A stretch of 47,901 nt of DNA from Deltaproteobacteria bacterium (lineage in GTDB: Bacteria > Desulfobacterota > Desulfarculia > Adiutricales > Adiutricaceae). This document shows positions 39,187 through 47,901 of the stretch, one piece after another. The stretch spans positions 1 to 47,901 of the forward strand of contig JAITKA010000062.1 in assembly GCA_031278635.1 (NCBI GenBank), read 5' to 3'. The position numbers and the translations under genes are program-made. Position 1 is the stretch's first letter. Each line of letters begins with the position of its first letter. Below the pieces are notes generated by a model. The model had not been told where the DNA came from. It was given only the letters and a program-made list of their open reading frames with translations, and did not search any database.

Positions 39187-41865
39187 ATGTCAAAAAACCT
39201 GTTAATCGTCGAGTCGCCTGCCAAGGCCAAAACCATCGGAAAATACCTGGGCCCGGACTTTGAGGTCGTGGCCTCGGTGGGCCATATCAAGGATCTGCCC
39301 CGCAAGCGCCTGGGCGTGGACATAGAGAACGATTTCACGCCCGAGTACGAGCCCATCGAGGGAAAACAGAAGGTCATAACCGAGCTGAAGAAGGCGGCCA
39401 AGGGCAAGGACGTGGTGTTTCTGGGCCCGGACCCCGACAGGGAGGGCGAGGCCATAGCCTGGCACATAGCCGATAGCCTGGGCCTCGAAAAGCACAACTT
39501 CAAGAGGGTTTTGTTCCACGAGCTGACCCCGCAGGCCATCAAGGCGGCCATTAACTCGCCAGGGGCCCTGTCGCGGAACCGTTTCGACTCCCAGCAAACG
39601 CGCCGGATACTGGACCGCCTGGTCGGTTACCTCATCTCCCCGATACTTTGGGACAAATTAAAGCGCGGGCTCTCGGCCGGGAGGGTCCAGTCGGTGGCCC
39701 TGAGGATTCTGGTCGAGCGGGAGAGGGCCATCCAGGCTTTCGTGGCCGAGGAGTACTGGTCGGTCACAGGGCATTTCGAGAGCGAGGGGTTGCCCTTCGA
39801 GGCCCAGCTCCATTCGTTCGGCGAGGGGAAGATAGAGCCGAAAAATGCCGGGGAGGCCGACGTGGTCGTGAAAGCCGTGACCGGTCAGGAGTTCACGGTC
39901 CAGGACGTCACGGCCAAGGATCGCAAGCGCTCCCCCTACCCGCCTTTCACCACCTCGACGCTTCAGCAAGCCGCCTACCACCGCCTGAGGCTGGATCCGG
40001 CCAGGACCATGAAAATAGCCCAGGAGCTTTACGAGGGGGTCGATCTGCCCTCGGGCTCGGTGGGCCTTATCACTTACATGCGAACGGATTCGGTGAGGAT
40101 CAGCCCCCAGGCCGGGGCGGAGGCCATGGACTACGTCAAGGGCAAGTTCGGCCCCGATTACGCCCCCTCCAGCCCCAACCACTATCGGAACAAAAAAGGC
40201 GCCCAGGACGCCCACGAGGCCGTGAGGCCGACCTCGGTCTCAAGGACGCCGGAGAGCCTCAGGGGTAAGATTAGCCCCCATCTGTGGGATCTCTACGATC
40301 TAATTTGGCGACGTTTCGTGGCTTCCCAGATGACCCCGGCCGTTTTCAAGCAAACCACGGCCAACCTCGGGGCCAAGGGCTACGTCTTTCGGGCCACGGG
40401 CTCGGTTATCACCTTTAACGGGTACTTGGCCCTCTATGGCCCGGACAAGGAGGAGGACAAGCGGATCCTGCCGCCCCTGACCCAGGGGCAGACCCTCCTG
40501 CCGTCGGGGATCGTCCCCAAGCAGCACTTCACCCAGCCGCCGGCCCGCTTCAACGAGGCCACCCTGGTCAAGGAACTCGAGGAGAGGGGCATAGGCAGGC
40601 CCTCGACCTACGCGGCCATCATCTCGGTCCTAAGGGACAAGGAATACGTGGAGGGGCGCAAGGGCCAGCTTAAGCCGTCCGAGATGGGCATGGTGGTGAA
40701 CGATCTGTTGGTCGACTGTTTCCCGAAGATCATGGACGTGGCCTTCACGGCCGACCTGGAGGAGGACCTGGACGAGATCGAGGACGGGAACGCCCCCCAC
40801 ATCGAGGTCCTGAAAAAGCTCTACTCAGCCCTGGCCGACAACCTGTCCACGGCCAAGGCCAACATGCCCAATGTCAAGATCGCCGGCATCCCCGTGGACG
40901 TCCCCTGCCCCTCGTGCCACGAGGCCGGGCAGATGTCCATACGGTATGGCAGGAACGGCTTTTATCTCTCCTGCGGCAACTGCGGCCAGACCACGGATTT
41001 CTTGCGGGACGATAAGGGCGTGCCCCAGCCGGTCGCCCCGGTCTCGCTCAGCGAGGAGGTTTTTTGCGAGAAATGCGGGAAACCCATGGTCGTGAAAAAA
41101 GGCCGTTTCGGCTCCTTCCTGGCCTGCAGCGGCTACCCCGAGTGCCGCAACACCAAGCCCCTGACCACCGACGAGAACGGGGAAACCAAGGTCTCCGACG
41201 AGACCCCGCCGGACCTGCCCCAGGGCCTTGACCCCGTCTGCCCCAACTGCGGCCAACTTCTGCTGGTCAAGAAAACCAAGCGGGGCACCTGGTTCATCGC
41301 CTGCTCGGGCTACCCCAAGTGCACCTACGCCCTGTCGATGCCCACGGGCCTGGACTGCCCGAGGCAGGACTGCCAGGGCTCGATCCTGGAAAAGTTTTCC
41401 AGGCGGGGCCCCTTTTACGGCTGCTCCGAGTACCCCGGCTGCCGGGTCATCCTCCGTGGGACCCCCCTGAAAGAGCCTTGCCCGGAATGCGACAGTCCCT
41501 ACCTAGTCGAGTCCAACCAAGTAGCCACCAAAGGCCAAAAACTCTGCCCCAACCCGGCCTGCCCCACCAACGCGCACGTCGAGGGGGGCAAGACCCCCCC
41601 GGCCTGGTACGAGGGCAAGGACTACGCCAAGTCCTCGTCCGCCAGGGCGGCCAAAACGGGCAAAACGGGCGCCAAAACGACCACCAGGGCGACCAAAACC
41701 ACCAAAACGGCCGGCAAAACGACCACCAGGGCGACCAAAACCCCAAAAACGGCCGGCAAAACGACCACCAGGGCGGCCAAAACGGCCACCAAAACGGCCA
41801 CCAAAACGGCCGGCGCGACGACCAAGACCAGGGCGAAAAAAACCGCCGCCCCGAAAGCCGAGTAG
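39187..41865 (+). CDS. topA: DNA topoisomerase I
   Basis: MSKNLLIVESPAKAKTIGKYLGPDFEVVASVGHIKDLP, DPDREGEAIAWHI, SVGLITYMRTDSVRIS; five C4 zinc ribbons, basic repeat tail. Confidence 0.97.
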   Translation: MSKNLLIVESPAKAKTIGKYLGPDFEVVASVGHIKDLPRKRLGVDIENDFTPEYEPIEGKQKVITELKKAAKGKDVVFLGPDPDREGEAIAWHIADSLGLEKHNFKRVLFHELTPQAIKAAINSPGALSRNRFDSQQTRRILDRLVGYLISPILWDKLKRGLSAGRVQSVALRILVERERAIQAFVAEEYWSVTGHFESEGLPFEAQLHSFGEGKIEPKNAGEADVVVKAVTGQEFTVQDVTAKDRKRSPYPPFTTSTLQQAAYHRLRLDPARTMKIAQELYEGVDLPSGSVGLITYMRTDSVRISPQAGAEAMDYVKGKFGPDYAPSSPNHYRNKKGAQDAHEAVRPTSVSRTPESLRGKISPHLWDLYDLIWRRFVASQMTPAVFKQTTANLGAKGYVFRATGSVITFNGYLALYGPDKEEDKRILPPLTQGQTLLPSGIVPKQHFTQPPARFNEATLVKELEERGIGRPSTYAAIISVLRDKEYVEGRKGQLKPSEMGMVVNDLLVDCFPKIMDVAFTADLEEDLDEIEDGNAPHIEVLKKLYSALADNLSTAKANMPNVKIAGIPVDVPCPSCHEAGQMSIRYGRNGFYLSCGNCGQTTDFLRDDKGVPQPVAPVSLSEEVFCEKCGKPMVVKKGRFGSFLACSGYPECRNTKPLTTDENGETKVSDETPPDLPQGLDPVCPNCGQLLLVKKTKRGTWFIACSGYPKCTYALSMPTGLDCPRQDCQGSILEKFSRRGPFYGCSEYPGCRVILRGTPLKEPCPECDSPYLVESNQVATKGQKLCPNPACPTNAHVEGGKTPPAWYEGKDYAKSSSARAAKTGKTGAKTTTRATKTTKTAGKTTTRATKTPKTAGKTTTRAAKTATKTATKTAGATTKTRAKKTAAPKAE
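41674..41799 (+). repeat. 42-bp tandem repeat in topA, three units
   Basis: units at 41674, 41716, 41758 encoding KTTTRATKTTKTAG-type 14-aa repeats. Confidence 0.9.
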
Positions 41866-41934
41866 GGCGGCGGGGGCCTTACCCGCCAGAACGACCTCCT
41901 CCCCCCAATCCCCCGTTAGCCAAGCCGATGGGCG

Positions 41935-42843
41935 TTACCCGGCGCGTTTCGCCGCAAGGGGCCCGGGAATCCGGGTCGCGCAGGGAACGTTGGCCTGGCA
42001 GAGACCGCAGCCGTAAGCCCCCTCCAGGTCCGGGAACCTCCCGTTGATTATAGGCGTCGTGGAGTTAAGGAAACCGCCGCACAGGGTTTTGTCGTGGCCG
42101 GCCTCGCTCAGGGCCCCCACCGGGCAGCGGGGCAGGCATTTCTTGCAGCCGCCCTTGGCGAAGTAAAGGCAATACTCGTAGGGCTCAGTGTAAGGCCTGG
42201 GGCTGGGGCGGAACCTCCGGTTGACGATCACCGTGCCCAGGCGGTGGGCCTTGCCGACCTTGGTTATCAGGGCGTCGCAGAGGCCGAAGGTGCCCTGGCC
42301 GGCGGCGAAGGCGGCATGGCGATGGGACCAGGTCGAGGCGATCTGGAAGCGGGGATGGGGATAGGTGGCGAAGTCGGCCAGGTGGTCCGGGACCATGGCC
42401 ATGTACCCAAGGGCGTTCAGGTAACCGGCCAGGTGGTCGCAAAGCTCCCCCACGATTAGATCGTGGAAGAAACGGCTCCTGATCCAGCGCTCCGAGGGAA
42501 AGCCCACGGCGGCCTTGTGATCGGCCATGGTCCGGTCCGTCTGCGGGCAGACGATGACCACGACCGACAGATCGCGGGCCTGGGCCCCCGAGTCGGGGAA
42601 GGCCTTGGCGAAGGCCTCCAGGGGCCGCCAGTGCCTCTCCCCGGCGACCTGGGTTATGGAGTCCCAGTAGCCGTCGTCGCCCGCGGCCACCCCCAGGAAA
42701 GGGATGCCGTAGGCCCTCTCGGGCATGTCGGGCGAGCGGTTGGAGTTGGCGGGCCCGTCCATGAAAGAGACGGCTTCCCGCCCCAAAAGCGAAAGGGCCT
42801 CATCGCTCCCTATGGGATCTCGTATCATCGTGGCATGGGGCAT
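41935..42843 (-). CDS. 4Fe-4S protein related to epoxyqueuosine reductase (QueG)-like family
   Basis: GGCKKCLPRCPVGAL and YGCGLCQANVPC motifs near the C-terminus. Confidence 0.6.
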   Translation of the reverse strand: MPHATMIRDPIGSDEALSLLGREAVSFMDGPANSNRSPDMPERAYGIPFLGVAAGDDGYWDSITQVAGERHWRPLEAFAKAFPDSGAQARDLSVVVIVCPQTDRTMADHKAAVGFPSERWIRSRFFHDLIVGELCDHLAGYLNALGYMAMVPDHLADFATYPHPRFQIASTWSHRHAAFAAGQGTFGLCDALITKVGKAHRLGTVIVNRRFRPSPRPYTEPYEYCLYFAKGGCKKCLPRCPVGALSEAGHDKTLCGGFLNSTTPIINGRFPDLEGAYGCGLCQANVPCATRIPGPLAAKRAG

Positions 42844-43276
42844 GGGGGCCGCCTTGGGAAAAGCTTTGGGCGCCCCGGGAAATCACGATCCGTCCGCCCG
42901 GGACGGTCTTTTGGGCATGGGCGACAAAAGTAGCCGGTTTCGCTATTTTTGGGGATTTCCGCGGTCCCGTGGATTATAGCACATTTCGCCGGCCCCTTAG
43001 GGCCGGTGGCGGGGTAAGGGCGGTCGCCCGGTCACCCTTGGCTCTGGACTTTAAAAATGACAGCGCGTATAATCTTTACTCACGCCATGGCCGCGCCGCG
43101 GCGCGGGCTTGGCCTTCGGGATTAACCGTAATGAGATTAATCGGGCGTAAGGTTGGCTCAATTGGCTGGTAAACATTAACCGTTGTTTGATTTATCGCTT
43201 AAAGGTTAACGAACGCTTTTAGATGACCGTTTAGGATATCCCAAAGGGAGCGGATTTATAATATAAACGTTTTGAC

Positions 43277-44233
43277 ATGAAAACATTTTTCCTTAATACG
43301 CTAAAACTGGCGTTCGAAGCCTGGATGATACAGCTAAAGCTTATCGTCCCGGCTTTAATCATAGTCCGTTTTCTGATGTGGTTCAACCTTCTTGGCTACT
43401 TCTCGTTGCCCTTTGAACCAATCATGACCGTCATCGGCCTACCCAAAGAGATGGCCCTGGTCTGGGTCTCGGCCATGCTGACCAATAACTACACGGCCCT
43501 GATCGTCTACCTCAACGTGCTGCCGTTGGCCGGGCCCATGACGGTCTGCCAGGCGACGGTCCTTGGGACCATCATCCTCATAGCCCATAACCTCCCCGTG
43601 GAAAGCGGGGTCTGCCGGGGGGCCGGGGTCTCGCCCCTGAGGGTGACCATCATCAGGATACTTTCGGCCATCCTGTTCGGGTTTTTGGCCTTCCGGCTCT
43701 GCGCCCTCCTGGATCTGGGCCAGGGCGAGGCCCAGCTCCTCGTGGCTTTCACCGCCGACCCGGTGCCGCCCTGGGGGGTTTGGCTGCTGGGCTCGGTCAA
43801 GTCCATGCTGGCCATTTTCATAATCGTCTGGGTTTTATTGCTCATGATGGCCGGGATGCGCAAGGTGGGCCTGATAAAGCTCATCACCCTGGCCCTTAGC
43901 CCCATAATGCGCCTCTCCGGCGTGGGCCCGAAGGCCACCATGATCACCGTTTTCGGCATGATCCTGGGCCTCGGCTACGGGGGCGGGCTTATCATAGCCG
44001 AAAGCAGGACCGGAAACGTCCCCAAGGAGGACATTTACGGCTCCATCATATTGATGGCCATCTGTCACTCGCTGTTGGAGGACACCGCCATCCTGGCCTC
44101 CATCGGCGGCAGCCTGTGGGGCCTTTTGGTGGGGCGCCTGATATTCGCCGTCGCCCTGGCCGGCCTGATCATCCGGCTGGCCAAGCGGCCCTCGGCCAAG
44201 CCCATACTGATCGGCAGGAAATATTACGCCTAA
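43277..44233 (+). CDS. nucleoside recognition (Gate) domain membrane protein
   Basis: polytopic; GVGPKATMITVFGMILGLGYGGGLIIAES and ICHSLLEDTAILASIGG typical of Gate-domain proteins. Confidence 0.75.
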   Translation: MKTFFLNTLKLAFEAWMIQLKLIVPALIIVRFLMWFNLLGYFSLPFEPIMTVIGLPKEMALVWVSAMLTNNYTALIVYLNVLPLAGPMTVCQATVLGTIILIAHNLPVESGVCRGAGVSPLRVTIIRILSAILFGFLAFRLCALLDLGQGEAQLLVAFTADPVPPWGVWLLGSVKSMLAIFIIVWVLLLMMAGMRKVGLIKLITLALSPIMRLSGVGPKATMITVFGMILGLGYGGGLIIAESRTGNVPKEDIYGSIILMAICHSLLEDTAILASIGGSLWGLLVGRLIFAVALAGLIIRLAKRPSAKPILIGRKYYA

Positions 44234-44279
44234 ACCTTAACCCCGCCCGGCCGGGGCTAAGGCGGGGCCGAGGACTAGA

Positions 44280-45608
44280 GTGGAAACCCCCGAGAAAACC
44301 CGAAACCTATTCATCGTGACCTACGGCTGCCAGATGAACGTCTACGACTCGGGGCGCCTGGGCTCGCTGATGAGGCAAAGGGGCTGGGCCATGGCCGAGA
44401 GCCAGGAATCGGCCGATTTCATTTTCGTCAACACCTGCTCCATCCGGGAGAAGGCGGCCCGGAGGGTAATCGGCCACCTCAAAAGGCTCCGGGCCCTGAA
44501 AAAGAAAAACCCGGGCCTGATCCTGGGCGTGGGCGGCTGCGTGGCCGAGCAGGAGGGGCGCAGGCTAATCGACGAGGTGCCCTGGCTGAACCTGGTCGTG
44601 GGTCCCGGCCGCCTGGGCGAGATCCCCGCCGCGGCCGAGGCCCTGGCCGCCGGCGGCCCGCCGGTGGTCCTGTCGGGCCAGGGCCCCGGCTTCCCTGAGA
44701 TACCCCTGGCAGGGGCCGGGCCCGCCCCGGTCAGCTCGTTTTTGACCATCATGAGCGGGTGCGACAATTACTGCGCCTACTGCGTGGTCCCTTACCTCCG
44801 GGGGCCCGAGTCCTCGAGGCCCAAAGGCGAGATCCTGGCCGAGGCCCGGGACCTGGTGAGCCGGGGGAGCATGGAAATCACCCTCCTGGGACAAAACGTC
44901 AATTCCTACGGGCGGCCCGGGCACCGCGGGGGCGAGGATTTCGTCGACCTTTTAACCGAGGTCTCCCGGATTCCCGGCCTGAGGCGCCTCAGGTTCACCA
45001 CCTCCCACCCCAAGGATTTTCCCCAGGCCCTGGTGGATCTCTTCGGCCGGCTGCCGAACCTCTGCGAGCATCTCCACCTGCCGCTCCAGGCCGGTTCCGA
45101 CCGGGTCCTCGCGGCCATGGGCCGGCGCTACGGTTGGGAGCGCTACCTGGGCCTGGTGGCCGCCCTCCGGGAGGCCTGCCCCGGCCTTGCCCTCTCGACC
45201 GATGTCATCGTCGGCTTCCCCGGGGAGACCGAGGCCGAGTACCTGGAGACCGTCTCGGCCCTGCGAACGGTCCGTTTCGATTCCATCTTTTCCTTCAAGT
45301 ACAGCGACCGGCCGATGACGGCGGCCAACTCGCTTCCCGGCAAGGTGCCCGAGGAGGAAAAACAGAGGCGTTTGGCCCACCTGCAGGCCATCCAGAAAAC
45401 CATTACCCTGGAAAGGCACCAGGCCCTCGTCGGCAAGACCGTGGAGGCGTTGGTCGAGGGCTTCGGGCGCCACCCCGGCCAGCTCACCGGCAGGGCCAGG
45501 GACCTCAAGGTCATAAATTTCGACGGCCCGGCCCGGCTGCTGGGCTCCCTGGCCATGGTCACCGTCACGGAGGCCTGGCCGGTCAGCCTGATCGGCCGGC
45601 TGGCCTAA
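44280..45608 (+). CDS. miaB: tRNA-2-methylthio-N6-dimethylallyladenosine synthase
   Basis: TYGCQMNVYDS, FVNTCSIREKAARR, MSGCDNYCAYCVVPYLRGPESSRP, LLGQNVNSYG, TRAM-like C-terminus. Confidence 0.95.
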   Translation: METPEKTRNLFIVTYGCQMNVYDSGRLGSLMRQRGWAMAESQESADFIFVNTCSIREKAARRVIGHLKRLRALKKKNPGLILGVGGCVAEQEGRRLIDEVPWLNLVVGPGRLGEIPAAAEALAAGGPPVVLSGQGPGFPEIPLAGAGPAPVSSFLTIMSGCDNYCAYCVVPYLRGPESSRPKGEILAEARDLVSRGSMEITLLGQNVNSYGRPGHRGGEDFVDLLTEVSRIPGLRRLRFTTSHPKDFPQALVDLFGRLPNLCEHLHLPLQAGSDRVLAAMGRRYGWERYLGLVAALREACPGLALSTDVIVGFPGETEAEYLETVSALRTVRFDSIFSFKYSDRPMTAANSLPGKVPEEEKQRRLAHLQAIQKTITLERHQALVGKTVEALVEGFGRHPGQLTGRARDLKVINFDGPARLLGSLAMVTVTEAWPVSLIGRLA

Positions 45609-45640
45609 ACGGCCCGGGACGCGCCCTGGCCGTTTAGGCC
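45602..45640. repeat. perfect inverted repeat spanning the miaB stop
   Basis: ggcctaaacggcc/ggccgtttaggcc 13-bp arms, 13-nt loop. Confidence 0.85.
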
Positions 45641-45666
45641 CCGGCGACCATTATTTAGGAGCTTTC

Positions 45667-46968
45667 ATGATAGAGCGGTACCAACGCCCGGCCATGGCCT
45701 CCATCTGGAGCCTAAACGGCCAATACGAGTCCTGGCTGGAGGTGGAACTGGCCGTCGTGAGGACCCAGGCCGAGATGGGGCTGATCCCCCGGGCCGAGGC
45801 CGACGAGATAATCGGGAAGGCCGCCTTCGACCCCGCCCGGATCGCCGAGATCGAGGCCCAGGTCAAGCATGACGTGGTCGCCTTCGTCACCGACGTGGAG
45901 GAGCGCGTGGGCCCGGCGGCCCGCTTTTTCCATTACGGGCTGACCTCCTCGGACGTCCTGGACACCTCCCTGGCCCTGAGGCTGGGCCGGGCCTCGGCCA
46001 TAATCCGCGAGGATCTGTCCGCGCTCATCGCGGCCCTCTCGGCCCGGGCCCTGGAGCACCGCGACACCCCCGTCATCGGGCGCAGCCACGGCATCCACGC
46101 CGAGCCCACCACCTTCGGCCTGAAGCTGGCCGGTTTCGTGGCCGAGTTCAAAAGGAACCTCCGCCGCTTTGAGGCGGCCGCGGACGACGTGGCCGTGGGC
46201 CAGATCTCCGGGCCCGTGGGCAACTACAGCTCGGCCTCCCTCTCCCCGGGACTGGAGGCCCGGGCCCTCGCGAGCCTCGGCCTCAGGCCCACGCCCATCA
46301 GCAGCCAGGTCATCCCCAGGGACATCCACGCCCACTACTTCCAGGCCCTGGCCCTGATCGCCACCTCGGCCGAGCGCCTGGCCGTGGAGATACGGCTTCT
46401 GGCCCGGACGGAGGTGGGCGAGGTGGAAGAGGCCTTCGGCAAGGGCCAGAAGGGCTCCTCGGCCATGCCCCACAAGAAAAACCCCGTCCTCTCGGAAAAC
46501 CTGACCGGCCTGGCCAGGGTCGTGCGGGGACTGGCCCAGGCGGCCATGGACGACGTGGTCCTGTGGCATGAGCGCGACATAAGCCACTCGTCGGTGGAAC
46601 GGCTGATAGCCCCGGACGCGACCGTTTTGGTGGATTTCATGCTGAGCCGCCTGACGGGCCTGGTCTCCGGCCTGGTCGTGAAGCCGGAAAGGATGCTCAA
46701 GAACCTTAACCTGACGGGCGGGCTTTACAACTCCCAGGAGATCCTCCTGGCCCTTTGCCGCTCGGGCCTCTCGAGGGTGGAGGCCTACGCCCTGGTCCAG
46801 TCCAAGGCCATGGCCGCCGCCTCGGGCCAGGGGGATTTCAAGGCCCTCCTCATGGCCGACCCCCAGATAGCCGATCGCCTGAAGCCGGGGGAACTGGAGT
46901 CGATATTCGGCCCCCACCGCTTCGGCCGCCACGCGGCCGGGATATTCAAGCGAATCGGCCTAACGTGA
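45667..46968 (+). CDS. purB: adenylosuccinate lyase
   Basis: MIERYQRPAMASIWSLNGQYESWLEVELA, GLTSSDVLDTSLALR, GSSAMPHKKNPVLSENLTGLARVVRG. Confidence 0.96.
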   Translation: MIERYQRPAMASIWSLNGQYESWLEVELAVVRTQAEMGLIPRAEADEIIGKAAFDPARIAEIEAQVKHDVVAFVTDVEERVGPAARFFHYGLTSSDVLDTSLALRLGRASAIIREDLSALIAALSARALEHRDTPVIGRSHGIHAEPTTFGLKLAGFVAEFKRNLRRFEAAADDVAVGQISGPVGNYSSASLSPGLEARALASLGLRPTPISSQVIPRDIHAHYFQALALIATSAERLAVEIRLLARTEVGEVEEAFGKGQKGSSAMPHKKNPVLSENLTGLARVVRGLAQAAMDDVVLWHERDISHSSVERLIAPDATVLVDFMLSRLTGLVSGLVVKPERMLKNLNLTGGLYNSQEILLALCRSGLSRVEAYALVQSKAMAAASGQGDFKALLMADPQIADRLKPGELESIFGPHRFGRHAAGIFKRIGLT

Positions 46969-47047
46969 CGGGCCGCGCCCCCCGCCCCCAAGGCGCCCAA
47001 TGGGGGGCCCGCGCCCGTTTTAACCCGACCAAAGGTGTCGCTCATAG

Positions 47048-47860
47048 ATGACCCACAACCAACCGCCGCGGTCAGGCGATCCCGGCCGGGCCGGTAACCC
47101 CGGCCAGGACCCCGAAAACGGCCCCTCCAGCGGGCTCGCCCACCCAGGGACCGACTTGCCCAAAGGCCCCAACCACGTGGCCATAATCATGGACGGCAAC
47201 GGCCGGTGGGCCAAGGCCAGGGGCCTGAGCCGCTCCGAGGGCCACAAGGCCGGGGCCGAGCCCGTCAGGGGCGTCCTAAGGGCCGCCCATCGGCAGGGCG
47301 TCCGCTTCCTGACCCTCTACACCTTCTCCACCGAGAACTGGTTCCGCTCCAAGGAGGAGATCGACAACCTTTTCGGGCTCCTGGTCAGCTACATCGACTC
47401 CGAGACCATGGAGCTCCTCTCCTCCGGGGTTCGCCTGAGGGCCATGGGCGACCTTGACAGGCTGCCCGGCGAGGCCCGCCAGGCCCTGGCCGAGGCCGAG
47501 AGGCTGACCCTCGGCAACTCGGACCTGACCCTGACCCTGGCCCTCTCCTACGGGAGCCGGGCCGAGCTGGTCCGCGCCGCCCAAAGGCTGGCCATCCTGG
47601 CCAAAAACGGCCAACTCGACCCCGACTCGATAGACGAGGGCTCGATGGCCCGAAACCTGTGGTCATGGGATCTCCCCGACCCGGATCTCCTGATCCGGAC
47701 CGGCGGCGACAAAAGGATCTCGAACTTCCTCCTCTGGCAGCTGGCCTACTCGGAGCTCTATTTCACCGAGACCCTTTGGCCCGATTTCGGCGAGAGCGAC
47801 TTCCTGGCCGCCCTCTGCGATTTTCACGGCCGCCAGCGGCGCTACGGCAGGGCGGACTGA
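47048..47860 (+). CDS. uppS: isoprenyl transferase (undecaprenyl diphosphate synthase)
   Basis: GPNHVAIIMDGNGRWAKARGLSRSEGHKAGAEPVR, LTLYTFSTENW, DLLIRTGGDKRISNFLLWQLAYSELYFT. Confidence 0.96.
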   Translation: MTHNQPPRSGDPGRAGNPGQDPENGPSSGLAHPGTDLPKGPNHVAIIMDGNGRWAKARGLSRSEGHKAGAEPVRGVLRAAHRQGVRFLTLYTFSTENWFRSKEEIDNLFGLLVSYIDSETMELLSSGVRLRAMGDLDRLPGEARQALAEAERLTLGNSDLTLTLALSYGSRAELVRAAQRLAILAKNGQLDPDSIDEGSMARNLWSWDLPDPDLLIRTGGDKRISNFLLWQLAYSELYFTETLWPDFGESDFLAALCDFHGRQRRYGRAD

Positions 47861-47901
47861 ACCGCCCCGCCGCCCCGCTCGCGGGGGACATCGTAAGATA
47901 G

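Overview
The window is about 47.9 kb of a bacterial chromosome. Gene content and the rny/zapA, bS6-bS18-bL9 and PilY1 neighbourhoods suggest a deltaproteobacterium-like organism, but this is inference. GC-rich genes are separated by unusually long AT-rich intergenic stretches. Recognisable content: an NCS2 purine permease behind a canonical cobalamin riboswitch; a potABC-type polyamine ABC transporter without a local potD; a URO-D/methylcobalamin:CoM-methyltransferase-like protein; an isopropylmalate/isocitrate dehydrogenase family enzyme; a GmhB-like phosphatase; a TrpB2-like protein; a type IV pilus minor-pilin operon ending in a 1838-aa PilY1; glycerate kinase; rpsF-rpsR-rplI; a GAF/degenerate-GGDEF protein; a ZapB-like coiled-coil protein followed by zapA and rny; an MBL-fold hydrolase; a DUF3298-like secreted protein; topA with a basic repeat tail; a QueG-like Fe-S protein; a nucleoside-recognition-domain membrane protein; miaB; purB; and uppS. 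The most interesting signal is the B12 riboswitch directly upstream of a purine permease, which suggests cobamide-controlled uptake of a purine or lower-ligand base. Secondary signals are a 60-bp tandem array carrying a repeated 7-codon micro-ORF, several other tandem arrays, 42-bp coding repeats in two unrelated genes, and strong hairpins inside operons. All calls come from reading the sequence and the supplied ORF translations. No database search was run.
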